Positions 10,241 to 20,817 are shown, counted from the stretch's first letter. The stretch is 29,206 bases of DNA from Dimorphilus gyrociliatus (GCA_904063045.1 CAJFCJ010000075.1:86841-116046), one strand, 5' to 3'. Notes: generated by a model not told the origin, from the letters alone. Numbers and translations are program-made.

Positions 10241-12209
10241 TTATTTTGAATAGATTAATGCAATCTTCTGCAAGAGGACATCCCAAACAGCAAATACTTG
10301 CTTCTGCTTCTGGATGACACTTTTCTTCTGATACTTCTTTAGCCTTTTTTCTGATAGAAGTTTCTCTACAACTGGAATAAGACTTGATTCCTGTTTTAAA
10401 ATATCTATGAGCATATAAAATGACCCTTTTGCAGGAGTCTTTTCATTTATTCTTCTGTGCCATCCTTCAACATCATTGTTGGTCCTGATGGCAAGACCAA
10501 ATACAGACCAACAATTTGGTGTCCAAATTGAATGCTTAATCCAAGTACTTTCAATGTATTGGAAAAAATCCAAAAATTCATTTCTCTCAAAGGCCTCATC
10601 TTTTAGCATGTAGAAACTGTTTAGAATGGCTTCATCTGGAAGAAAAGGTAATGCCAAAACTTGTTTCAGCAGTCCTGCCTTCTTCTTTTCCATATTATAT
10701 TGTTGTGTGTATCCCAAATTCTACAATAATTTAATAATAAGGCCAACCACTGAATTTAAATATAAGCTTACTTGAATTTTTCTGTAGACAGCTTGTGTCC
10801 AATGGAAGACACAACCTTGAATAGGAATATTAGGGTAAACTGAGTTAAGAACACTCCATATACCTAATTCAAAATCAACTACAAATTTGTCAGGTTGAAA
10901 ACCATTTGTCAATTTTTGAATCTCCTTTTGATAAGATGAAGTTAATGAAACAGAATTAAGCAACCAAATCATACTTACTTTAAGAATCATTTTGTACACT
11001 TTTTTTTTCTTTGATGTTAAAAAAGCAAATACTAATGGAATTTGTTTTGCTTCTCCATCATTTTTAATAAAAGAATGAACAGAAAAAAGCTGTACAAATG
11101 GATCCTTCACAGCCTTGAAAGTGCCATCTAAATACCATACTTTACTTTTACATAATAAAGACAGCTAGTGCTTAGAAGCAAATAGTAAAACTCTTTGATT
11201 TCTTACAACAATATCACTTTGAAGAAAATCATCTGGTATAAATGTTGTATTAAGTTCAAAATCAATTTCGTTTGGTTCTTTAGGCCTTGATTTTTGCCTA
11301 TTGATATTGGCTAATCTCCTCAGATTTTCCAGTTTTGGTAGGTTATTTTCACTTTTATTTAAATTAATTAATAGATCTTCAGCAATTGCTCTTCCAGATG
11401 ACTTGATGTCTGCATTACAGATTGCTCTCAATTCTTTTCTAGCAGAAATATTCACAATAAGGCTTTTCCTTTTGTTATGATTGTGTTCATGTTTACTCTT
11501 TATGAAAATATTTCCTTTTTGTTGAATAATAACTGGACATTGAATATTCTTATTTCTAACAGAACATCTCCAGATGGTTCTCTTGTCACTTCTAGATTTT
11601 ATATTAAAAGCATAGCCATTGTTGGTCAAAATATCTTTCCCTTTTTGACTTCCACCAATAATAATATGAAATTTGTCTGAGCTTTCCGTATTCTCATTAT
11701 TTTCAGTTTCATTTTCATGCAATAAATTTTCCTCCATATTAGAAGTATTGCTAACTTCTTTAAGACTACAATTGTCTTTAACCATATTATTATGAGTACA
11801 ACTCAGAGCAGCTTTTACAATAGGATCATCATTGATCACATCTGATAAACTAATGAGACAATATCTTTCACTCAAACTTTTGCATGAAGAACACTTATCA
11901 TCTTTCATTTCTGTAATATTAAGCAAAGTTAAATAAATGTATGTTTTACATAGTAAATATCACCTTTACAGATATGATGACAAAGTGAACATGTAGTTTC
12001 TTGAATCCTGAACTTTTCTGCACAATTATTGCAAAATACTCCTTCAGATTCTAAATTGAAAATGAAAAAAGTGAATAATTTAATAAAAACATATAAAGAG
12101 ACAGACCTTTGATGCATTTGGCATGGACATAATCTTGGCAGTCATTGCATTTCATCTTTCTCTGTCTGCCATAAAATCTTTTATTACAATTAATACAAAC
12201 AGGTGCCAT
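10241..12209 (-). CDS. MULE transposase with PHD-like and FLYWCH zinc fingers (one in-frame stop)
   Basis: Four exons join in frame: 12209-12107, 12050-11964, 11910-10772, 10720-10241, with GT-AG introns of 56, 53 and 51 bp; the total is 603 codons including the stop. The N-terminus has CINCNKRF, CNDCQDYVHAKC and FCNNC spaced like a PHD-type C4HC3 finger, then CSLCHHIC and CSSC pairs. Residues about 144-208 form a FLYWCH finger (GYAFNIKSRSDKRTIWRC, CPVII, HEHNH). The MULE DDE core follows: WYLDGTF (Asp about 325), VVDFELGIW (Asp about 409), GCVFHWTQAVYRKIQ with the C-x2-H pair, and the late RTNNDVEGWHRR motif. It would cut and paste the element by binding the terminal repeats. The only defect is a TAG at 11165-11167 (residue 312), just before the catalytic core; the frame is open on both sides, so this looks like a recent point mutation. 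Start chosen at the ATG at 12209 because it precedes the first Cys pair. Confidence 0.85.
11165..11167 (-). other. Nonsense codon (TAG) inside the MULE transposase
   Basis: The codons read FASKH-stop-LSLLCKSK with no frame change on either side. No GT-AG intron of suitable phase removes it. It separates the zinc-finger half from the catalytic half, so the product would be a 311-residue DNA-binding fragment. Confidence 0.75.
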
Positions 12210-12622
12210 TACTAAGTTTCTGCAAAAATAAATTCACTTTCAACTATCAAATATGGCTGCCTATACAAAAATTATAAATAATAACTCACTGGAAAGAAGT
12301 TTTCTTAAAAAATGTATAATCTTGTAATATTCAATAAACTAAATCAATACCAGAGTTTCAATGCTTAAAAAACAAATTAGCCTGAAAATATGCCAAGAAA
12401 TGCAAAATTTATCTTTCACTTACAGACAAGACAAGGAAATAACTCATTTCTCTTTTAATAGCATTACATAATTCAGAGAAAACTGGTAAAAACATCACAA
12501 TACATATCCCTTTCTTCAAAAATATTAATATTTTATTCTATAAATGAAATAAACAGCAAAGAGAAAAACATTTCTGATTATAAGTATAAATAATTATGCC
12601 AAGTATATCTTTAGCCAGGCAT

Positions 12623-12695
12623 AGGACGTTTTTTCCCGCCCTGGGACGTTTTTTCCCAGGGACGTTTTTTCCCAAGGACGTTTTTTCCCGACCCC
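12623..12695. repeat. Right terminal inverted repeat of the MULE
   Basis: Four units of GGACGTTTTTTCCC (the inverse of GGGAAAAAACGTCC) are separated by 0-4 bases. It is the reverse complement of 9936-10008 with few mismatches, and it abuts the right CATTAATT duplication. Confidence 0.88.
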
Positions 12696-12940
12696 CATTA
12701 ATTCATTTAAACTTGAAAAATATCATATTTTCTTTCTATATTACGTTATTCTATACCCAACATGCCTAATTAAAATTAGTAAACATTTATCTCAACTTTG
12801 TGTTTGTCTGCAACAACAACATATCTACTGTATACTGTAGCGAGACATGGACATACTTAATGGACTTTTCTCCTTCTCTCTACAACTCTTTATCATCTTC
12901 ATAATATAGTTGTTTTCTTTTGCTATTTTTTTCAAAAAAG

Positions 12941-15263
12941 ATTGTAATACCAAATTTCAATTCGAATGCGATAATCAGTGCTCAAGCAAAGAGAAACAAT
13001 GCAATTTTATAGTTGACTGTTCAAATAATAAAGATGAAGAGAATTGCTACAAGAAATGGAAAAAAGAAAATAAAACAAAGATAATAGAATACAAGAAATG
13101 CTCCTTAGATTTTGATACAAAAGATAATTTAATAACAAAAATTCATTATCCGTTTTCGTCATTAAAATTTTGCAAAAAACATCAGTGCTTAAAATCTCAA
13201 TATAAGTGTTACTACTCTGGATTTTGTATAGGTATTGATAGAGTTTGCGATGGAATAAATAATTGTTTAAATAATGACGATGATCTATTTTGCGGTAAAC
13301 TTTTCCAGTTGACTTGCTGTAGACTATAATTGTTTAAAACAATTATTCATAGATCTTAGATTTCTAGCAAGTGGATTTTTCAAATGTAGAAATGAGAGTA
13401 AATTTTTGGCTGAAAGCCAACTTTGTAATGGTAAAGTAGACTGTCTAAGAGGAAGTGACGAAATATTTTGTAAAATCCCGGAAAAAGATTATTCAAATTT
13501 ATGCAAATACTCTAATTCATTTTCAATGTCCTGTGCGACAATGACTGATAGGGAAGTGATCAATTTAGATGAAAATTTCAAATATATGGTCTTACATGGT
13601 AATTTTATTTTGAAAACTTCAAAACTTCTACAAAAAATATATGTCCATCTTTTCGTTATAAAAATCTCTTCAAATTGTTTAATTCATCATTGGACGAATA
13701 TTTCATTTCCAAATGTTATAATCCTATTTATCATTAATACAAATGCAACAAAGTTCAGTTTCTTCACTAATTTACGGTATTCCCTTCTTCAAAATTTAAA
13801 TTTATCAAATAGTGCAATAAACGATTTGAGTACAATTTTCAAATATCCAATGACGAATTTATTAATATTAGATTTATCATTAACAAAAATCAATACAATT
13901 GAAAGTGGCCATTTGAAAAGTTTAAAGAATTTGAAACTATTTAAAATGGAAGGTTGTCAATTTAAAACAATTGAAAAATATTCTTTTCAGCATTTGACAA
14001 ATGTTGAAAAGTTGTATATGAAAAATACAGAATTCCCAGTGGAATTTATTGTACATTTTGCTAATTATATGAGTAGTCTAAAGGAAATTGAAAGTAAAAG
14101 ATTCCAATTATGTTGCCTAGCATGGAAAGTGTTGAAAAGTATTGTTAAATGCCTACCGAATCCTACCGGTTTTCTTACGTGTGAAAATATCATTCCATCT
14201 CTCTTCCTTCGAATATTATTATGGAGTATTGGAATTCTTGGTGTTTTTGGAAATGTATTAACAATATTTATAATAGTCTCTTCGAATTTGAAATCCAAAT
14301 CATTTAGACTCTGTCTAGCAGTTGGAGATTTATTAACAGGGATATACATTGTTTCAATAGCAATTGTTGACAACTATTTATCCGGTTCGACATATTTAGA
14401 ACACGAACATAATTGGAGATATATAGTATACAGTGTGCAATATTTGGAACAGTTTTAACATTTTCACTGTTGCTAGCAATATTTTCAATACTGTGTTTGG
14501 CAATTGAACGTTATGAAGTAATAATGCATCTCCTCAAACAATCTTATGTTAATAAATATAAAACTGTTGTTTTAATATCTGGATTAATATTTATATTTTT
14601 AATTTCAATTATGCCACTAATTTTTTTGACGTAAACATAAAACAAAAATCTTTTTTTCTATAAGAAAAAATTCTAATTATTTTTCTATTCAAAACAGAAC
14701 TATTATTCAAAATCCATAATATGCTTTAACATTCAAGTCAGGAGTGACAAGAGTGAAGGATGGATATTTTCATTAATCATATTTGGAATATTAGTTTTCT
14801 TTTTAAGTGTTATAATCAGCATTTTATATATTAAAATAGCGTTTAAAGTGAAAACAGTTTCCATGTCAAAGAAAAAATCTCTACCAAAGAGCATTTTCAT
14901 TATAACATTTTCAAATGCTTTATGTTGGTTTCCAATTTCACTTCTTTATGAGTAGCAGCCATTTTGTTTGTTTGTTTTAATTACAAATTCGTTTTTTCCT
15001 TTTTGGTTCAAGCAATTTTAACAAAATCCATTACTCTTAATATGAAAAATGATGTTTATATCATTGTTGTTATTAGTTTGACACCAGTTAATTCACTACT
15101 CAATCCTTATATTTTTTGTTTTAATCATTTACTGATAATTCATAAACGACATCAGTTGCTTAAAGAGGAAAAGAGGTTTTCATATTCTTTTGGTGACAGT
15201 AAATTTAATTATTGTTTGTCTCTCACTTTTAAGGCAAAGAATGTTAACCAGTCTAAGAAATAA
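12941..15263 (+). pseudogene. GRL101/type C LGR-like receptor: LDLa, LRR and seven-helix parts
   Basis: Exon 12941-13294 carries two LDLa modules (CNTKFQFEC to EENC; CLKSQYKC to DDLFC). A 58-bp intron (13295-13352) is followed in phase 1 by a third module (GFFKCRNESKFLA, LCNGKVDC, GSDEIFC), then leucine-rich repeats (LQNLNLSNSAINDLS, LLILDLSLTKINTIE, LKNLKLFKMEGCQFKTIE), a Cys hinge (FQLCCLAWK, FLTCE) and helices 1-2 (WSIGILGVFGNVLTIFII, LCLAVGDLLTGIYIV). Helices 3-4 (14413-14630; CLAIERY in place of DRY) are in a shifted frame, helices 5-6 lie at 14698-14955 (FSNALCWFPISLL) and helix 7 at about 15010-15150 (TPVNSLLNPYIF). This is the relaxin-receptor-like architecture of snail GRL101. The single-base frame break near 14413 and joins near 14630/14698 and 14950 that do not keep phase suggest a pseudogene. 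The MULE lies just upstream. Confidence 0.82.
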
Positions 15264-16035
15264 ATTAAAGGAGCAATGTCATTCTTTCAGTTTTTCTATT
15301 TCTTTAATTTTTAACTGATGTTTTTAAAACAAATTTAAATTTAGTAAATAAACGTGCTGAACCGTTTTCTTTTTATTTAAAAACGTTGAATTCAATGAAT
15401 GAAAATAATTTAACATTTGAATGGAATTGGCAAGTTTTCGAAAATTTTGAATACTTGAAATGTTTTATATATTTGATTAAATTCTTCAAAACTACTTATC
15501 AATTTTCTTTAGCAACAACAAACACTGAAATTAAAAAGAATCTATTTCACAGAGTGAGTAGAACAGTCACCCTGCTTTGTTTGTTTTGGGAAGATATCTC
15601 TTTTAAATATATGATAAAATAATAACAGAAATTATTATTTCCATTGCGAAAAATATCAAGCAATAACAGAAAAAAGATCGAAAAATGATATATTCATTTT
15701 TGGAACTTTTGTTAGAAAATCTCTTCAGAAAAGAATTGCTATTTTGAGAAAACTATCAAAGAATTGGTCTGTTTTTTTTATCTCTTTTTATGAAATAATT
15801 CTTGATAAATACATTACTTTTACTTTTACCTCAGTAGTACTTGATCATGATTTTTCAATTTAAATTTATTTTAATTACTATCTGTTTTTAAGAAAATGGC
15901 TGTAAGGAATAAGATAGCTACTTACTTATAACTAGGGCTAAGGGTACTCATACATGTTAGACAAATACAAAGGCTAGGGTTAGTGAAAAACTATATATTG
16001 TGACCACTATATATCACATTCCTGTCTTTATAATA
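15264..16035. other. Region after the receptor; open but unrecognised frames
   Basis: Frames at 15386-15622 (starting MNSMNENNLTFEW) and about 15628-15858 are open but match nothing I know; they may be decayed exons or chance. Around 15934-15990 a few TAGGG-like words (ACTAGGGCTAAGGG, GGCTAGGGTTAG) recall the telomere-like repeats elsewhere in the window. Confidence 0.3.
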
Positions 16036-16037
16036 TA

Positions 16038-16790
16038 CAGTATAGGCAAAAAGTCCCCAGCCATCTTGTAAAATTTTTAGTTTAGATATTAAGATATACT
16101 GAATAACTACTTTTAATTGATAATAATAATTATTAATATGTAGAAACTAATATCCTTTACGAAAAAATTATCAAAAAATTGTTTTTCTTTTATAAAATTT
16201 CCAGTTTTAGTAATTATACCTCGAAAAAAGGGGCTAGTTAAAAATGAGTCACTATCTATTTAATTGAATATTTTACATTAAATCTACCTTAGGACACTGT
16301 TTTACAATTTATATACATGAATTATTATAATATTTTATGAAAACATAGCAATAATACTTTTAAACTTTTTCAATACTTGGTATGACCCCCCTTATTGAAA
16401 AGACAAAGCTGTAGCCTCTTTCTAAAACTATTAAACAATTTTTCAACATATTTAGTTGGAATATTGTTGAATTCTTGCTGTGTTGCCCTCCATAGATCAT
16501 CTACATTTGTGCACATATGTTTACCAACCCTTCCTTTTTGGTATGACCATAAATTTTCAATAGGATTTAGGTCAGGACTCTAGGCTGACCAGTGTTCCAA
16601 GTGCCTTATGTTCTTTTCATTTATATACCTTAAGGTACTCTGAGATGTATGGCATGGAGCACTATCCTGCATGAATAACCCTGGTCCCTATTGTAATTCT
16701 CTAAAAAAGATTTATCAAGAATTTCTTGATATTTCTCTGAATTTAAATTACTTTTATATAAATGTATACCTCTTCTGCCATCACCTTATT
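16038..16790 (-). mobile_element. Tc1-like transposon fragment (C-terminal transposase and one end)
   Basis: On the minus strand the sequence reads as the C-terminal half of a Tc1-family transposase: RRGIHLYKSNLNSEKYQ, QDSAPCHTS (second catalytic Asp), SPDLNPIENLW (third acidic residue) and a helical tail, spread over several frames with stops. The element end is CAGTATAGGCAAAAAGTCC starting at 16038 after TA, as expected for Tc1/mariner. The N-terminal half and other end are missing; the fragment stops near 16790, next to the PPxY exon. Confidence 0.8.
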
Positions 16791-16847
16791 AATTCTGATT
16801 TTAATTTTTCATTTATCTTCTTTTAAGTTTTTTTTGTAGAAGAGACA

Positions 16848-17092
16848 ATGGAACAATCAACAAGTGAATTAAAAGATCCACCACCTCCTTATAACTCTTT
16901 AAATGATCAACAACCGCGGGAGCATACATTTCCTAATCCAGTCATTTAATTGCTCAGAGACCATATTTGCAAGATACAATGGTAACAATATATAAAACAA
17001 TTTCTACTATATACACATTTTTTTCTTTATATCATAAGGTTTTAAGTATCATTGCACTGGTATTCTGTTTTTTGCCTTGGAATATTTTAAGG
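16848..17092 (+). pseudogene. Fragment of a PPxY/dispanin-like membrane protein gene
   Basis: After a polypyrimidine-TAG acceptor-like site, ATG 16848 begins MEQSTSELKDPPPPYNSL, a PPPPY (WW-domain-binding) motif near the N-terminus, ending in TAA at 16947-16949. Shifted by one frame the text continues IAQRPYLQDTM, a 57-bp GT-AG intron follows (16982-17038), and the next piece reads VLSIIALVFCFLPWNIL, a short hydrophobic segment. Proline-rich N-terminus plus such a helix recalls CD225/dispanin (IFITM/PRRT-like) proteins of membranes. A possible later piece is at 18259-18335. The assignment is tentative; the fragment is enclosed by two broken Tc1 elements and carries a frameshift. Confidence 0.4.
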
Positions 17093-17104
17093 TATCAACC
17101 ACTA

Positions 17105-18222
17105 GAAGAGAATAGAGGTCGTCCAAAGAAACTGACAGAGAGATATACAGGCAGGATGAAGAGGGCTATACAGAAAATGAAAATAAATAAGGAGAGGGTG
17201 ACAGCAAGAAACATTTAGAAAGAGTTTGATGTATATGTTAGCCTATTAACCATTCAGAAGGAGCTGAAAAAACAAAGTTTTTGGTAAAAGCAAGTTAGAC
17301 AAAGAGCTGATCTCACAAGCAACAATTGCAAGAGAAGAAAAAATTTCTGTCTTCAGATGATCAGTGATAATCTAGACTGATCTTAAGTATATTCACTGAC
17401 AAGTCAAGATTCTCACTGACTGTGCCAGATGATTTTTGTACTTGGACCAAAGATGGCAAGAAAGACTTCAGGGTGACAAAAATATGGGCTTAGGTGGAAT
17501 AATGGTCTGGGGGCTAATAACATCTAATGGAATATTTGAGCTTTGGAGGATAACAAAAAACTTAATGGTGAAAATTGCAGCTGTTTTATTGTGGAAGATG
17601 TTCTTCCTGCTATTGAAGATATTGAGGCAAAAATGGGGAAGAAGTACATCTTCCAGCATGATAATGCTGGGTGTCATACAGCCAGTACTACAAAAAAAGC
17701 TTTGCAGATAAATGGCATCCACCCTCTTGGCCAGCAAAGAGCCCAGATTTCAGCCCAATTGAGAACATGTGACACCTCAACAAAAACCTGGTATATGACA
17801 GTCCACAATTTGAATCTGAGCATGAATTGTGGAAAAAATATAAAAAATGCTCTTTGAGCTTATAAAAGAGCAGCCAGGGTTGTTACCAAGTCTATATGAT
17901 GGAATGGGGCATAGAATCAGGAAATGTATTGAAAAAGAGGCTGGTCACAACCAAAAATAGGAATAATTTGAACATTTTTTCTCCTGTTCCAATTATATTG
18001 AATTGAATAAGATAAAAATCAATAAAGCAGTACATAATATAAAAAAAAATCATGTAAAATCTTACCTAAATCCTATTTGAAAGAAAATCGTATATAAATT
18101 TAAGTTTAATCTAAAATTTTATACAGAAAAAATTAAAAAAAGCTTTTTTCTTAGTGAAAAAGATTTTTAATATATTGGCCTATTCAAAATTTGAGGTGTT
18201 CCATTTTTTATGAAGATTACTG
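17105..18222 (+). mobile_element. Second Tc1-like transposon, 5'-truncated and decayed
   Basis: The plus strand holds a Tc1-type transposase from the second helix-turn-helix (GRPKKLTERYTGRMKRAIQ, 17119-17175) through the catalytic domain: TDKSRFSL (first Asp, about 17397), MVWGLITSNGIF, FQHDNAGCHTA (second Asp, about 17657) and SPDFSPIENM (last acidic residue, about 17764). Stops at 17216 and later plus frame changes inactivate it. The right end is CAGTAATCTTCATAAAAAATGG on the inverse strand, ending at 18222 next to TA. The first roughly 60 residues and the left end are absent. It is a different subfamily from the fragment at 16038. Confidence 0.82.
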
Positions 18223-18258
18223 TATACAAAGAAAAGAGAGTGGTAATTTAATTTTTAG

Positions 18259-18335
18259 ATGAAATATCACAGTTCCAAACAAATTTGGAAGAAAGAGTGC
18301 AAGATAGGCTAAATAGTAATCAAATTAAAAATTGA
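18259..18335 (+). other. Possible exon remnant beyond the Tc1 element
   Basis: After TTTTTAG the frame reads EISQFQTNLEERVQDRLNS and stops at TGA 18333-18335. The ERVQDRLNSNQI part vaguely resembles the loop between the two membrane helices of dispanins, which would make it the continuation of the fragment at 16848. The evidence is weak. Confidence 0.2.
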
Positions 18336-18574
18336 AATATCCACTACAGTGTAAACTGTCAATATTTCACATAACGACACATAATAGAGAATTGGAATTT
18401 CTTTCATTTCTTTTCTTCAGTCTATCAACACAATGAAAGTACAATAATAATTTTAATATTGTTCATACATAAAATCAGCAGCCATATCAAACGATTATTT
18501 TCGTCAAAGTAGTCTTCGTATTTTTTTCTAAATTCTCAGTTTGTTCATTAGATTTTCATCTGTTTACAAAATCT

Positions 18575-19724
18575 TCAAATTTTGTATGATACCTTCAGAC
18601 ATTGGACAAAATATCCTGTAACCAAATGGCTAGTTGTCAGTGTATTGTTACTTACTGACTCAGTCTTTAATTTTTATTAATAACTTATAAATGGGCTTTT
18701 AAAATGTTCTTTTTGCCTATTTAAAGAGTGTATTATAAATATTCAATTCTATAATGTATTTTTCAAAGCCTTTTTCGAAACTTACTGTTGTAAACACTTT
18801 AATATTTTTAAATTGTTTGTGCTTAATTAAATTTTGTATGAGAAATGAATGATATTTGAGTGAGATAGAGAATATTTATACCTGTAATTTTATGATAGTA
18901 AATATATTCAGTATTGTTTACTAATTTAACTTGCTCTGATGATGAATTAAAGAAGTTACATTCACGTGGACTGACCAATTTTTTAGTAAAACCTCTGTTC
19001 ACAATAAAACTATAGTACTGTAATAAAGAATGGATCATAATTAGCATTGTTTACTTGCAATTTGGCAAAGTGCTACAAAACACTTTACAATTATCCAGAT
19101 TTGCATAAAAGTGTTCAATATGAGAGTTTTGTAAACTTGAATTTTCAGATATTTCAAAATTATAAACTATAGTAATTCATTATTAAAAACAAGCAAAACA
19201 AGAAAATTAACCTGAACACTTACTTTTAACACTTACAATTTCTGAAAAAAAAAGTTTATTTAGTTATAAACAATACATTTTTAATTTGTATACCGCAAGC
19301 AGAATCCTTAGTATATGTAGTCGCTTGATTGTCGGAAAACCACTGACTACTTGTAACTGGTGCTTTCGGAAAAAAGTGACAGTATGTTGGCAATTTAACA
19401 AATGCTCTGTTGTTAAAACTATATAAATATAAAAAATCCAAAAGAACACAATGCTATTTCATACTGGCAAAAAGAAAATTTATCACAAAACTCTTTACAT
19501 TCATCTAAGCTTATATCATTTCTTATCAAGAGATGACCAATTCCTGTTATTTTTTTCTGATTGGTTACTGCATAGTTACAAACTGTCACGAAAAAAGTGC
19601 CTTTTTGTTATAAAAGGAGAAAAAATATCGAAATTGATTTAAACTTACCCAACTCTGATTCTTTGACAAAGGATAAGAAAATTACTGTCAAAAGGAGGAC
19701 ACTTTTCATTATAAAAGCAACCAT
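18575..19724 (-). CDS. Small secreted Cys-containing protein, four exons, unknown family
   Basis: Exons 19724-19649, 19404-19277, 19017-18882 and 18615-18575 join in frame (76+128+136+41 nt = 127 codons with the stop) using GTAAGT, GTATTG and GTATAA donors and AG acceptors, two of them pyrimidine-rich (TTTATTACAG, TTGGTTACAG). The 126-residue product begins MKSVLLLTVIFLSFVKES (after MVAFI), a typical signal peptide, so it should be secreted. The mature part has four cysteines (TYCHFF, SACGIQ, RECNFF, VQCLK), possibly two disulfides, and N-glycosylation sites NSS and NNT. I do not recognise the family. The gene looks undamaged, unlike its neighbours. The exon 2 acceptor (CAGAG) was chosen because it alone keeps the Cys-containing frame. 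Confidence 0.5.
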
Positions 19725-20650
19725 AGTAGGTAGTTTAGCTTCTCTTTAGAGGTTTTCAAACTATACTATGATAGCCTTCTACTTACCATTTCTATTTATA
19801 TGTGAAACAAGCTGCTTTCTATAGGCTTTCTCAATACTTGATCGCCTTTCTATGTTTTTACAAATAAAAAAAGTTTACATCTATTGTCGATTTGACATTA
19901 GAAATTCAAAGCCCTTATTATTGAAAACATAAATATTTCCTTGCATTCTTGTTAAGAATTCTGTGAATAAAAATTGAACACTTGAAATTACACTTGATAA
20001 TTATAAAATATATTTTTAATGAAAAGATAATGGGTTTGATAATTGGAAATAAAAGGCAACCTTTGTTATTTGTAACAGAGAAACGCCCACTGGTAGTGAA
20101 AATAATTCATCGCTTTACACATTCACTCTCCCCCTTTCTCTCTAAACAATGCCTTTTCTCCCCAGGGTTCAATTTTGTTTTTATCAAAATACAAATATAA
20201 ACAAATGGATTTTGCAGGTAGACCATTTTTTGCTTTAGAAATTACTTACTCAATGCTTCATTTCTTTTGTTTGATATATATTATTTATTTTTCTCCCATT
20301 GCAATCTACAATTTATGAGGTCAAATATAATTTAGGGGAAGGAATTATATTGTGGTTATTCTTTCCTTATTGAATTTCATTATACTTTTACGGATACAGT
20401 TTTATTAATAATTTTAGAATAAGAAATATAAGTCATGTGGGAGAAACAACCCTACAAGAGAATAAAATTAAAGTTAGATTATGTTTGGAATAATAATTTA
20501 TCAACAAATATCTTTCAAGTCTATAATTACCTAAAATTTCAAATATTTCCCCTCCATATCACCATATTTTTTTCTCTGATACTTGAAAATCTTCTCAGAC
20601 ATAAGTTTTTATCACAAAATCTACCTCTCTTTCCTACTCATCAATCAGCA
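19725..20650. other. Non-coding A+T-rich spacer
   Basis: This presumably includes the promoter of the small secreted protein gene. Reading frames at 19982-20200 and 20435-20701 have no domain, no splice support and low-complexity composition. Nothing else was recognised. Confidence 0.4.
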
Positions 20651-20654
20651 AAAA

Positions 20655-20817
20655 ATGGGGCCGACAGGAAACCTCCTCAAGTGAGCAACATTTCGGATTG
20701 AAAAATGGTTATGAGGAGTACAGTTTGATTTTATAGTTAGGGGGGTTCCATCTAAGGGTTAGGGCTAATCAAAAAGGCTAGGGAGAGACAAGTATTAGGT
20801 TAGGGTTAGGGTTAAGC
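20655..20817. repeat. Second copy of the telomere-like dispersed repeat
   Basis: CATCTAAGGGTTAGGGCTAAT and the preceding ATTGAAAAATGGTTA match the repeat at 9578-9748. It ends with TAGGTTAGGGTTAGGGTTAA (20796-20815), the clearest run of TTAGGG units in the window. The inverted ends seen in the first copy are not evident here. Confidence 0.55.

Larger units (their letters stand above)
9936..12695 (-). mobile_element. MULE (Mutator-like) DNA transposon, nearly intact
   Basis: The 2,760-bp element has 73-bp terminal inverted repeats (9936-10008 and 12623-12695) and a perfect 8-bp target duplication CATTAATT (9928-9935, 12696-12703). Both ends start with G and have 6 bases before the first GGGAAAAAA, so the boundaries agree independently. 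The repeats are made of tandem GGGAAAAAACGTCC units, 4 on the right and about 5 plus partial ones on the left. Inside is one transposase gene on the minus strand. Its flanks are LDLa-receptor sequence on the plus strand on both sides. Confidence 0.88.

Noticed and set aside
14065-14373. Minus-strand frame of 102 codons
   Set aside because: It is the complement of the LRR-to-helix-2 coding sequence of the receptor.
17468-17737. Minus-strand frame of 89 codons
   Set aside because: It is antisense to the catalytic domain of the plus-strand Tc1 transposase.
18706-18725. 12-bp inverted match (ATAGGCAAAAAG) to the left Tc1 end as its missing partner
   Set aside because: It is not preceded by the CAGT/TA terminus and lies beyond the other Tc1's right end; probably chance.
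19982-20701. Plus-strand frames at 19982-20200 and 20435-20701
   Set aside because: Low-complexity A+T-rich translations with no recognised motif or neighbouring exons.
20736-20817. True chromosome end or telomere fusion point
   Set aside because: The array is short and degenerate, shares non-telomeric flanks with the copy at 9.6 kb, and genes continue on both sides.
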